Assembly (NCBI RefSeq): GCF_901933205.1
Contig: NC_044601.1
Location: 44,799,376 to 44,863,375, forward strand
Direction: 5' to 3'
Source of the DNA: Camarhynchus parvulus
Taxonomy: Eukaryota > Chordata > Aves > Passeriformes > Thraupidae
DNA length: 64,000 nucleotides
Position numbers and translations under genes: made by a program. The notes beneath the pieces were generated by a model. The model did no database searches, had not been told where the DNA came from, and was given only the letters and a program-made list of their open reading frames with translations. This document shows positions 1 through 12,870 of the stretch, one piece after another. Numbering within the stretch: the stretch's first letter is position 1; every line of letters starts with the position of its first letter.

Positions 1-1863
1 TACCAAACACTTATCATTGTCCAGTTATGAAAAGTAATCACCAGATAATGCTTTCCTATTCATTTAGGAAAGATGAATAAATTTTATTTCAGCTGAAGAC
101 TGAGCAGATTTCTTGCTGGAAAAGCTGCTTGGCTGTAAAGACTGATTAATCCTTATTAGCCTGTATTACTCACTTGTAATTAAGCTGGCTTAGTAATGAC
201 TTAGATATTTCCCTCGGAACCTAAGTACAACGGAAAACACAGTAAAGGAATTAGACACATCAGTGCTGTTCTTAGGACACCACTGTGTTTATTTTGTTGA
301 GACCCAACAAGAATAAAATAGGAATCATATCAATAAGAAAGCATTATAAAAGGCTCTTAAGGCAAATTGCTGCACCATTGGAAGGAACTTCTTTTGATAT
401 ATCTGCATTGTGATTAGGGAGCTCTGCTTTCCAAACTACCAAAGCATAAAACTTGTGTTAAAGCTTTGAAACTGCACTGAATATGTATTTATTGTCCAGA
501 AAAATTATCGCTTGCACATACATCTCACAATTTCATTCAATGAGGGTTCCTTCTTTTTAAAAAAAATTATTTACTTTGAAGATAAATGTGTTTACTTCTT
601 CAGTTCCAGCACAGAATGGCATTTTTGTCTGATCGTATGAAGTACCTGCAAGAAGTTTAAGATACCTTCCTCTCTGCCTTTGCCCTTCACTTGTGTTGGC
701 AAACTTGAATCTTGTCCTTGACTGAACAACAGAAATTCTTTCCCTCGTTGATCCCCAAAACACATCCTGCGTCTTGCTCTTAGTGATTCTGTTAACTATA
801 GAAAGTTGTAAAAATAAGCACTAGTTTGTTGCCAAAACTACAGAAAATCTGAAATTCCAAACAAATTCTATCTTGCTTCTACAATTTTCATCGATTAGAA
901 AACAAATTCCTTTGGTCAATATGGGGAAAAATTCTTGAGGTTAATTATTTTAAACTGAAACAGATTTAAAGTGCTAGTTTTACTGAATTCAATAAACTAA
1001 CATATTGAGTGGGAAAGACATCTCAGACTTAGCCAAGTATCACCAGCAGATACAGGAATGGAGACCAGAATCACAAATAAATAAGCAATTCTTTTTTTGC
1101 CAAAAAAAAAAAAAAGTAAAAAGAAAACCGACATAATTTGAAACCTTAAATTCTGAACATATCCCAAACCACTCTAGTACTAATCTTTCCTTCATCGTGA
1201 GTGATGCTCTGGATACTAACTCAGTTCAGATTTTCATCACAAGAAAAAGGAAACCAAAAACTCCATCAAACCACTGTGACTCTACAGCATGACTAAGCAT
1301 GGCCAACTAGCATCATAAAATGAAGTTTTGTGAGAAATCACCTTATGTATTAATCAAACTGTCTGTACCAATCTCTGCCCATACCTCCACAACTTCATCC
1401 CAAGTCATTCTATCCAGGACCTTTTCCCTGGAAAAAACAAGTATCACATACGAAAACATGGAAAATTAATAGGAATTATTGCAGTATTTTAGGAGAAATA
1501 GAAGGTAAAGAGCTGGTCTGAGCATGGGAACATTACCCAGTGAATTATGTCATGACTCACTGTCCTAACCAGATTCATTGCCTTCCAGTGGGAGCCTGTT
1601 CATTGTTTTTTATCAGAAAACAAACTAACCAAAATTCTTGCAGCAAGTATTAGGGTGAGCTCTGAGTCCTGATCACTAATGATTCCTCTAGAATCCAGTG
1701 GTAGCCATTCAACTGCATTCCTTACCCATGTCTGAAGTTTAAGCGGGATTCACTTTCTGTGGGATGTGAAAAAATCAATTAATGTGTTTGAAATGAAAGA
1801 CTGGTACTTCCATTTTTCTGGCAGAGGAAAGAGGAGTTGGTGAGAACCATTCCTCTGATATCC
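1..1863. other. AT-rich non-coding DNA, nothing recognised
   Basis: Stops are frequent in all six frames and I see no LTR ends, CR1 blocks, tRNA or exon with convincing splice sites. Short A runs (around 1100) are the only low-complexity sequence. It is best read as unique intergenic or intronic DNA. Confidence 0.6.
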
Positions 1864-1902
1864 TTTGTCAGGATGTCACTCTTTCTGTGACATCCTGACA
1901 AA
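1864..1902. repeat. Perfect inverted repeat (16-bp arms, 7-nt loop)
   Basis: The arm TTTGTCAGGATGTCAC (1864-1879) is followed by a TCTTTCT spacer and by its exact reverse complement GTGACATCCTGACAAA (1887-1902). A transcript from either strand would fold into an uninterrupted 16-bp stem. No flanking mobile element or target duplication is evident. It may be a small fold-back, a relic of a DNA transposon, or a chance inverted duplication. The stem is rather short for a typical microRNA precursor. Confidence 0.85.
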
Positions 1903-4883
1903 ATGTTGCCTATGGACTCAATATTCTTTGAGAAGTCTGGGTGACTTCATACTGTGAGTGCAGCATTATGCAGGAAAACTCTTTCATATAGCATTCATAC
2001 TGCTGTGATTCCTTGCTGTGTTGTTCTATAGAAAAAAAAATTTTCCTTCTCATTTATAAACGGATGGCTTAATTTCTGGTGAACCTATGAACAAATTGTT
2101 GTCAGGTGGCTCTTCCAGGAGGTCCTCTGCAGTTTTCTGGAATTCCTATCACAGGACAATGGTTTTGGACAAATACAGGATGGTCTTCACAGCTTCAGAA
2201 ATCTGCACTAAGGAACTGACCCAGTGTGGGCTCGTGCCTACCAGATGCCTCAAACAACTTCTGCTGGTTCTTAGAAGCTGACAGATGCTCTAAAAACAAG
2301 TCATTCCTTCCCTTTCCACCTCCTGGTATTGTTTTCATTACACATGTACTCTAAATACTTTTAAGAAAAAGCAGAATAGTAGCAAAATATTGTGCTAACT
2401 GGAAGTACTGTAGGACAGATGCTGCCTTTTCAAATAATGCTCTCAAATAATATTTATCTGGAGCTGAAAGACCAAAGCTGAAACACTGTATGCTCTAGAA
2501 AGCAGCTCAGAGAAACAACTAAACCTGAAATGCTCGTTACATTCCAACACATCCATCCTGGATACCTTTCGATTTGTTCTAATTCCCATGTATTTCGTGT
2601 TATTAAGAGCAACTCTTTCTCTTACTCTTTCCAGTTTAAAAAGTTTTAAGTGCCAGATCCAGCACAGAGCCCACCATGAAACAGGAAGTCTTTCATCACT
2701 GCAAAGACGGGGTCTAACAGTTGCATTACAACCCTAAAAAGATAAGACTGAAGTATAAGTGGCTCTTTCACAACCAGCAATAGCAACAAAAAATTTTAAA
2801 GGAAGACTAGAAATCATTTTGTCCTTCCCAGCCAACACTTGTGCCTTATCAGAGGAGCTGGTGTCAGAACAGGAAGGGGCAAAGCCACATGGTTCTCTCC
2901 CAGAACCACCACATCTGGTCCTCTGTTGTGGGGAGACCAAGATTCTTCCATGCAAGGAAATTAGGTGATATCTATTCCTCATCAGGCCTGCAGACAGAGG
3001 ACTGTGTGGGTCTTGCTGTGCATTAACATCGCTTCTACTACAGCATCATCCAAAAAGAACAGCTAAAAATGTGTGCTCCTTCTCACAGCCTTGCTTTCAA
3101 TTTTAAATCAGTTTTACCTATTTCAGAAAATGTGATATTATCAGTGTAGGAGACTCATTTTAACCTATCACTTTTAGTAATTAAACCAATCATCAACTCT
3201 CTATTTTTCAGTGTTCTCTGAATTCTAGTGCTTCTAATGAGCATATGCAGATGAAAGCTGGGTGTTTCCAGGTTTACTTTTTTGAAAATTGACAAGGGAA
3301 AAATAGGTTTTTAGGAAACACACTTCTTAAGGCGTTTCCTTTCAAATAAATCAAATTAATTCCTGCATATCCACAAAGTAGAAGGAAAATCTGGCCGGGT
3401 TTTAGCTTCCATGGTAGAAGAGGGAGGAAGGGAAGAGAAATTAAAAATAGGGTGGTATTTTCATCCTACATTTAAATAATTAATAACAGGTTTTTTCTAA
3501 CATCAAAAGCAGGATATTAGAAATGAAAGTAAAAAAACCTCCAATTATTCACATAATTTCTGCTCATAACCTCCAGAGCACAAAAATATTTTCTTTTACT
3601 GCATAATTACTTAGCTTAATTACTACCAGTGACATTACAGTTTTTACAGTACATTGAGAATTGTTGGTTGAGAAAGAAAAGCCTGTGTTTTACTCATTAA
3701 GAGCACAGTAATAAATATAAAAAGTTTTACAGAAACAAGTAAAAGCGTTTTTTACACTTGGAAGGATCTAAACCAAACATTAAGTAATATTTTTTCACTG
3801 GATCATTAGTATTTTAGAAGTCAAGCAAGAAAGACCAGTCCCTGTCAGGTAGGTACAAACAAAAAATACACATGCAGCATGCAACTCAATGCATGTTTTA
3901 AATAATTTCTGAGGATTAACTTAGGCCTCTTCACTGGATAAAAATCTGAATGTCATTTATAAAATGCCACTGCATTTTTACAGCAATGGAGAGCTGTTCC
4001 AGTCTCAACTTCGGAATAGCAAATTTTCAGTAAAAATAAGCCCATCTTTTTTCCCCCCTGGATTTATTTCTTTCTTTTCAAAAGCTTTGCATTATTTGTG
4101 TCTCTATAATTCTTTCTTCTCCAAGATGACATTCCTTTCTTTTTAGTGATCTTCTGAGATTGTAAGCTAGTTCGTGGAAAATTACTGTACATAAGAAGAA
4201 AGTAACTATTTTGTTTTAATAGGTGGTTTATTTTTAAAATTTTGTTGGGTTATAAAATTAATCCATCAAACAAATGAATAATTTGACAACAATCTGTAGC
4301 AGTCGTACAGCGCTTACAAGGTCCGTTTGAAGGAGCTGTTTGATTGGATCACTTGGTACTGAAGAACATGCATTGGTGCTCAAAAACTATGGATCATTTC
4401 TTATCAGCTAAGAAAGAATAAATAAGATCTTGCCTTACACACCATTGATTTGTGTCCTTTCAGCACAGCCACAGAAAATCCCCATTAACTTATGCAGCCT
4501 TTAGTGCTTTTGTTTCTTATGATGAGATTCTGCTGACATGTCCAGAAGAGTGGAGCAGTCAACTCAGAAACTTTTTTGCACCACTGAGTTTGCAATTTCA
4601 AAGATTGAAAAATTCTGTCTGAAATCCATACTCTTCTGTCGCAGTGTATGGGGCTTGAATTGGGTTGCTCCCATGATTCATCCCCCTCATGCTTATCCTG
4701 TTCTAAATCCTGTGTATCTCTCTGGCACTACTAGGAGCAGCACCTTAAAGACATGACACTACGTTTCTCTGTGAGATGCACATCATGTCTTTCAAACCAC
4801 CACTTTCTGCTTGGCACCCAGATAGTCCTAAAACAAGGCTCTTTTTGATATGCTTGTTTCTAAGAATGAAAAACAATTTAAAA

Positions 4884-4937
4884 ACCAAAACAAAACAACA
4901 ACAACAACAACCAAACAAACAACAAACAAACAAACAG
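4884..4937. repeat. CAAA/CAA simple repeat
   Basis: An imperfect run of CAAAA, CAA and CAAA units covers about 54 bp. Its low complexity keeps a frame open on both strands, so the ORFs across it are not evidence of a gene. Confidence 0.8.
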
Positions 4938-7900
4938 ACAAAAAACCTGCTTGGGATTCAAAGTTTCAAATTATGTCCTGGCCAAAAATGTACATTAGAC
5001 ATGTCAAAATTTACTAGGAATGTAACTCAGTACTACTATTCTGCATCCAAAAATTCTCAATAGTTTACACCATTAAAGAAACTGGTATTAAATATAAAAA
5101 GGCAATGACATTTACCGAAAGACATCTCTTAGCCTCTATGCTTTGTGAACCTGATCTGTTAACTTGGGATTTCCACAGGCTACAAATTGTTTCTGTAACC
5201 TCTCGGCCATTATTGGTATGGCTTTATTTTTCTATTTCCAAACAAAAGCAATAATCTTCTGTATTTTATTTCATTATAACTGAGAACACATCAGAAGGAA
5301 ATAATAGCTTGAAATAGTTCTCTGAGGAAATACATACACTGACTTATCATTTACTTATTTATGTTATATACATAAATATGGCTATTACCAGTAGAAGCAG
5401 TAAGACTTTAAGCAAAATAAACACAAATTGTCTCTTTTTATTATTGGCCTGTAATTTTAAGAGTTGATTCATTAACCATTAACAGTCCGGTCTCTCACAA
5501 ACATTGGGGTGAGTAACTGAAAATTCATTGCACAAATATTTAATTTGTGCCGTAAACCAGTAGCAAATCTGTACCCAATACAGACTGAGACTCTATCTTT
5601 CTCTGCTGTGCATATCTCAGTGAGGTAGGAATAACATGTCAGCCAAAAAATCATTTTTCTGACACCTTAGGAAAGATATTAGACTCTTGTACTAAATCAT
5701 GTTACAGTGGTTCTGGCAAAAAATTATACAAAGTGAAAATAAATAAACTCCAAAGGATTGCAAAAATATTTTTTTAAAAGGAAAATAAACATAATGGGTA
5801 AAATATAAGAATGAAATTCAAAATTCAAGGTCTGTTTTTTATTGTCAAATTACTAAGCATTCCTTTTAAAAAGGTTTCTCTGTGCGTATTATTTGGGACT
5901 GGGTTTTAAAACAGTAGGTACTGCTTTTGTTCACCTACTATGATTTGAACAAATTTGTTCATATTTATGTGTTTCAGACAATGTCTCAGAGAAAGGATTT
6001 ATTGTATATATGATCTAAATGAAGAAAACACAAATGGTTATCATCTTCAGCAATAAAACCTGGATGCAAATGCTGCATCTTACTTTTACCTACATGGCAA
6101 ACTTAACTTTTGAACCAACCAGACCAAAAATTTAAAAGTGATTGCAATCCAGACTAATACCCTGCAGTTTGAACAAAATACTGTCACAAACATAGAGCTT
6201 ATGTAATTTTTTCTGTGTGTTTGGAAGACTCCTATACATCTCACTTGACGTAAAAACTAGGATTCCAGGTGTTTGACATGTCAAAATAGCTGTCCAAATC
6301 ATGTCTTTAATTTGAATCAGTATATATTCACATAAAAATAAACCCAGATATCTCAAGGGGAAGATGTGGCAGATGGTTTTCATGTCAAGACCTGGCACAC
6401 ATTTGTTATTAGCAGATAACAAATTTTTTGTGAGTTAAGTATAACCAAATAAACAATTACCTCATACCGAACTAGACTGAGTGGCAGCATTAAGCTAAGG
6501 AGTTCAAGATAGAAGTTATTCCCATATCCTTTGGCAAAGCCCCCTTTGGCTACTCCCAAAGCAAAAGAAATCTACAACTTACCCAGAAACTGGGCTGAAA
6601 TTGTGGTAGATCATTCCTCCTTATGGAAAAGCCTGGAGAAAGACACCAGATAGAAGGAGGCAGAAAGTCCTTTCCACTAGTTGTTTCAGGGAGGGCTGGG
6701 AGCAGGAGGCTGTCCCAGGGTGGAAGCGTAACCCAGGTACCCTGGTAGGAGCATGATTTGGAACTGGGCAGCTGGAGCTGCCTGACAGCCCTCTGCAATA
6801 TCTGCCCACCATTTGTAGCCTCTCTGTCTGGGCTCTGGGCATTCTGCACTTCAGAGGACCCTGCACTTCAGAGAGCAGCAGCTTGAAGAAACGATCATAA
6901 GATGAGCAAATTCTCCTTTTGCAAAGAAATGGACACCTGTCCTATTTCTTGCCCCACCTCTGCATTCTGCTTCTATAAAAGAGTGCAGGGGGGGAATTTT
7001 TCTCACACAATATTTGAAACATACTTTTGCATCCAGTCACTCATTTTACATGGCAATTCTAATCATTCTGATGCATTCATGATCAATATGAAAAACATAA
7101 TTGATGTCTAAAAAGTTGCAAACAGATATACAATTGAGTCCATCCTATTACTGATGCTCAGTACTCAGTGCTGTTATGTACTGCACAACATGAACTTTTG
7201 TTTTGTTTTTTTCCAAGTGAGATCCAGGAACCATCTTACCACCTCCTAAATGTCATTGTTCCTAGACTAATCATATACACAGATGAGTAGAGATAAATGT
7301 GTGTAATCGTAAACACAATGCAGTTTGAAGGGAGCAAAAACAGCCACAGTAGTTCTTCTCTCAATATAGCACAGGTTGGTATGTTGGAGCAGACTTCAGT
7401 ACTGGCAGATGATAAATGAAATACATTGATTCCTGTATGACACAGCTCCTCTCTATATTTTAGCAATGGCCCAGTGAATCTTGCTGAAACTGTTGGGATA
7501 AAGTTAGTGAAGCCTGTAACAAGATTCTCGCAGCAGGACTTATATACACAAAATCCACAGCAGGTTATATTATGAATATTATCAGCCTCTTTGGAAAATA
7601 CTTTCCTATCTACATAGGTTAAACCATATGGTAATAGCACCAGTATCTAAAAACCATACTATAGGTATCTCTAGCGTAAATAGACTGCTTATTAATGCAT
7701 GTGGTTATTATTATTTTATCAGTTAAATGTGTATCTAATTAACACCTTTTCTTAATACTAACGCAGATATAGATATTGCACTTTTAAAGAGTTAACCATA
7801 AAAGCATTTTACTTAACTTACCAGTTGTTGAAGCTGGAAGGAGTCTTGCCCTAAACACTACCTGCTCTGATGTTTGTAATATCTGTCTCTCTCTCCCACT

Positions 7901-10661
7901 GTCTCCCTCCCCCCCGTGCAGAGATTGCGGTAAACTTAGAAAACTAGCAGGGACAATGTTTCAAATGACTTAAGAAGGAGAACAGGAACAATCATTTCGT
8001 TCTCTTTTTTTTTTTCAGATGAGTACAGTACCTTCAGAAAGAAGGAAGGAAGGGAGGGGAGAGGAAGTCAACAACCCTTTGCTTTCCTGCAAAAAAATAA
8101 GGAAACAGCAGATAGCAATCTCGTTTTCTCTCAAACAAAATGTTTGGAAAAATAAATATATCCAATCCAAAAGGAATTCTTCAAGTATTATATCTGCATT
8201 ATTGGCTTCATAAAACCTTCTTTACAACTTGTTATGTGCAACTACATGAAATGAATTTCCGAAGTAGTAGGTAGGAATAAGACACCCATATCTCATGCAA
8301 AACAATTAGCTTTAAGCTTGCATAGATAATGAAGGCTTTTACTCTAGAGAAAGACTAATCGTAGATGTATACACAGATCTTGTTTCCATGGTGATATAGG
8401 TAAAAAAATGCCTAAAACCCCTGTTTAGAGTGATCACAAGAAAATAGCACATTGGCTATTTATAGAACACTGTGGGGGAAAAAGAAGGGTGATGAAAGGG
8501 GTCAGAAAAAAGGCAAGGATCATAGCTTGATACTGGCAGTGCAATAATGAGTAATTGATCTCAAAGAGTGGCAATATGGAAGGCATACTGATTTAACCAA
8601 ACAGAACCAATGTACTATGTTCTAGAACAGATTTTTTACTTCATTTGTTTCTTTCGTTCTTTCCCCATTAAACATATTTTGACAATCAGATACTGGCCAG
8701 CTGGCTGGAGTTATACTTGGGATAAGTTTAGCCCATTGTGCTCCACTGTGTTTTTGTTTGCTTGTATCTTTCCCCCTAATTTTATCTATCATCTGAAGGT
8801 CACTTAGAGTGATTAGATGCTCCCTTTTCTTTCCCATTAATTTTTTTCATTCTAACACACTTGCCAGTAAACACCCTCACACTGTCATGGAGCTGTATCT
8901 TTAGTTTGTCTGGTAACACAGTAGTGAATATGGAGCTGCAATTCAGCTTGATTTTTGTGAAAAGCTTTTTAAAAAAAGCCCTTTCAAAAGGCCCTCTCCT
9001 ACATACTCTGCATCCAGACTTTGCTGTGGAAGCAATATCTAGATCAATGCTGCTGAAACAATTTAGATTACTGACTTTTATGAAAGAACAAGTTAGTATG
9101 TTATCCCATAGAGATTACTATTTCATTTATTGTACAATAATGAGAATTTACAAGCTTTAAACCAACATAGGAAGTAGTTCTTCAGCACCTATGTTCCTTC
9201 ATGTGATTCCTGGTGCTATTTCCTGAAGCTATCTAGCCATATTTGGTTGAAGACACTTTTATCTTAATATTCAGAAAATCAAATCTTTGATAATGGACAT
9301 CAGCATTTGACAAAGCATGGCAGGTGCTATGAGTGATCTTCCAACACCCCCAGGGTTTTCTGAAATGGGCAAAACCATATAAAAGCAAAAGTATGCAATG
9401 CACTTGGATTATATACTGCAAGTGAAGTCCTTTACTCTTCCTTGGGAATGGAGGTCCTAATCAAAGAGATCTCCTCTGCATACTGAGCACAAGGAAAGTA
9501 AAGAGGCATGGAAAGCCACCAAAGTAATGTATTGTCCTGCAGGGTCAGCCTAATAGCGCAAAACCTGTAATTGTATTTCAAATTTGTTTGTAATCGTCTT
9601 GAAGATAGTAGCAGCTTCCAGTCCATTCTAGATAGTTTAATTTATTAATTTTCCAGGCACAACAAGCTAATGAGACTCTGTATGCTGCCATTATATAGCA
9701 TTTTTGTTTCTTTTCATTGGGAACCCAGTGCAGAAGCATATTTGAAAACCTATACTGATTAAGTTGGGATCATTCTTAATTAAGTCTCTGAGTATATGTG
9801 ATAGTCTGTGTAGTCCTCTGTGAAGTAATTCATTGTCACAGCTATCCTATACTTCTTCAAAGAGTCCTTCCTTGAGGACTGCAAAGCTAAGGAGCTGGAC
9901 AAAAATATCTAGGAAGTACCTTCAACAGGTACTTTGCGATTCTGATAAAAGGGGACTGTGAAAGACCCCTACTTCAGCAAGGATAGCAGGAGATATAAGG
10001 TCTTCCTTCACTTAATTCTATCTCATGTTCCATTGTCAGCTGCCCTTCCATCCTTCCAAGAGGTCAGAACTTAGTCGCCCCAGCCAAGTCCCAGCATGCT
10101 GCCACTGAAGTACTTGACCTGTTCTTACTTTTGCCAGTTTCTCCCAACTGCTGACAGAAAATCACAACCCAATGAGGAAAAGGAACTAAAACTGTGATTT
10201 TCATGCCATAAAAATACCTTGCAAGGTCATATATTTTGCGTATCTTTTGCATGTCAGGTCAATGTGCAGTTACTGATGGTGGAGGAAAAAAAAGCATGTA
10301 CAAAATCATTAGTATCAAGTGTCATGCAAATCCAGTAACAAGGCAGGATATTTACCCAAGTTTTAAGGGACAAGTTGGTGGGGCTTTTGGAATATTTCTA
10401 GAAGAAATGTTTGCCTGTTTTTCTGTTGTTTTTATTTTAACAATTTTTATTTGTTGTTTTACCTTTTCTCAGTCTACTGTTATCAAAATGAAGGCACTGA
10501 TACAAATTCAGAGAGATACAGTGTCAGCCTCAATGCAGTTAGATGAGTGCTGTTGAGTGTAAAAACTTCCTGGGTCCAGTGCATAATGTCCTGGAAGGAG
10601 TGGTCATGAAGAAAAGCCAGTATTGTGTTGTTCATGGTCAAAGTAAATTCTAAAAATCAAG

Positions 10662-10720
10662 AAGATTTGTACCAGTACCAGTCTTGTACCAGTACAAGAT
10701 TTGTACCTCTAGTACCAGTC
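10662..10720. repeat. Short degenerate TTGTACCAGTAC repeats
   Basis: Variants of TTGTACCAGTAC and its partner AGTACCAGTC recur four times in under 60 bp, partly as direct and partly as inverted copies (GTACCAGTAC is close to palindromic). This is most simply local slippage. No function is visible. Confidence 0.6.
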
Positions 10721-12676
10721 TGTATGATTAGACTAGACCTTTAATTTGATTAGCATATATGAAGTTAAGGCCCTTTGTTTTTTTTTTTTTTGGCTTTTTG
10801 CTTCATTGAGGAATAAATTCTGTTTCACAGTCTCTTTCCAATAAGGAATACAGCACAGATGCTTTTCTATATGTTCAAAATAAGAATAGAATAAACAAAT
10901 TCAGCCTCTATCCAGTATAATAGGAGACAATGCAGAGGTAACTGTACCAGTAATAATATCCCACTTCATCTTGAGAAAATCAAACCAGAGGCAAAGTCTA
11001 GACAAATTTACTGGCTTTCTTTGTTGCTTTAGGACAATAATCATATATATCTGAACTGCCTGTGAAATAATAAGATTAATGTCTTCCTTCTGATCTACAG
11101 CATAACTGTGGCATTTTAGCAGAGTAAAAATAATATACTTCTCATTTGGTGACAAAAGTACTGAAGGACACGTAATTGTTTTGCATAAATCCCTCTCTTA
11201 TGTGCTTTCCTGGTCTATTTTCTGCATTGCATGTTCAACATAGATTGTTCAGGAACAATCTGGCAGAAAGCTAATGGGACCAGGTGCTGGCTGAGTCTAA
11301 AGAACTCCTGTGTTCCACCATGTGGAGCACATAATTCTAGTTACCAATATTATGTAATGTTTTGCAATTTATTGTATTGTGACAAAACAAACACTGGTAT
11401 GTTTCTCAGTTTATAATATATTAGAATGCTAGGAGATATTCCAAAGGTTTTACGCTACTGCCTATCTTTCATTATTATAGTATGACCAGATTATTCTCAT
11501 GAGTATGTGTATGTTGCACAGCCAAATCTGCTAGTGTTTTATCAATGTATTCATTACTTTTGAGAGACAGGTAACACCCAATTGCCACTTTAAAGAGCAG
11601 TTAGCATTTGCAGACTCTAACCTCTGGACCCACCACTTATGGGTCAGTTGTTTTGGGGAAATTTGTATCAAAGAGAGTGGTGTTCCTGGCAATAAATATC
11701 TTACTATCATTTAAAGTGGCCTTTAAAACTTATCCTGGGCCAAGATAATTTCTGGTAAATTACATTGGCTGCAGTCTTTTAAAGACATGCTTTTCCTGTA
11801 CCCTGTGCAATCATCACAACTACCTTTACTAAAACAATGCGATCAAAAGCTATTTTAAAATTTGGTGGTCTGATTAAGAGGATGTGTTTTTATCTTTTAA
11901 CATGTATGAAGTTAGGAGAGCAGGACTGTGAGCCTCATTCAGGTCAGAGGTGGACGAGAACCTGGCTTTGGGCACTATGTTTGAATTTGGTGTCACAATG
12001 AAGATCTGTGACATATGGAAATGGACAAAATATTGATCAAGTTTTTTGGTGGTTTCTCAAAATGGCCACTTGACAGCAGTTTTACCTGCAGTTTTACCTC
12101 TTACTTAGATGGGAAAATAAATCCAGCATTTGTTCTGGTCTTTCTTAGTTGTCTTGCTCAGTTAAGTATGCTCATGGACTCTGATGTCTGATTAATGTAC
12201 TGTAGTACTGAAATTACTTAATATGTTTACAGGTGAAGGGTGAGCATCTAATGTGGCAAAATGTGTGACTCTCCACAAAATGTGAAGAAAAGGCATTTTT
12301 GCATATTCTTCCTTGTATTGTGATGTTTCTTACCTTGTTACATCTGATAATAGAACTACTTCTGGAAACCGGACACTCTATCTCAAGATTAATTTGAAAA
12401 GAGTATGAATTTGTCTTTTTTTTTTTCAACCAGCAGCTGTACACTTTTTGTGCTTTAGTTTCTGACACTTTTCCCAAATTATCCAGTGATTGTGCTACAG
12501 CTGAAGTTCTGTGGGCACTTTACAAAAGCCCTTTCTGAGAGCAAAATGAAGGGGTGCTACCTAGTGTTGCGCCTCTAGACAGTAGAGCCAAAAACTGTAG
12601 GGAAATGTGTATTCCATACCAGTGTGAATGGTGCTAAATTGTGTCTCCAAGGCTTCCTTATAGCCTGAGGAAGGTG

Positions 12677-12870
12677 AAGGGGGGGAGGAAGGGGGGGAGG
12701 AAGGGGGGGAGGAAGTGGGGGAGGGGGGGAGGAAGGAAGGAAGGAAGGAAGGAAGGAAGGAAGGAAGGAAGGAAGGAAGGAAGGAAGGAAGGAAGGAAGG
12801 AAGGAAGGAAGGAAGGAAGGAAGGAAGGAAGGAAGGAAGGAAGGAAGGAAGGAAGGAAGGAAGGAAGGAA
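12677..12870. repeat. Compound microsatellite: GGGGGGGAGGAA block, then (GGAA)n
   Basis: A G-rich block repeats roughly GGGGGGGAGGAA several times up to about 12,730. It passes into about 35 uninterrupted GGAA units ending near 12,870. The stop-free frames across it, read as KEGR or LPSF repeats on the two strands, are by-products of a 4-bp repeat and are not genes. GGAA tracts are potential ETS-factor binding arrays, but nothing here shows use as an enhancer. Length is probably polymorphic. Confidence 0.97.

Larger units (their letters stand above)
1903..12676. other. Non-coding DNA with minor simple repeats
   Basis: No gene is supported. The open frames are below 140 codons, lack recognisable domains and have ordinary AT-rich composition. 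A somewhat GC-richer patch at about 6590-6880 resembles no family I know. CAAA-type simple sequence (4884-4937) and TACCAG-type short repeats (10,662-10,720) are listed separately. Confidence 0.55.
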
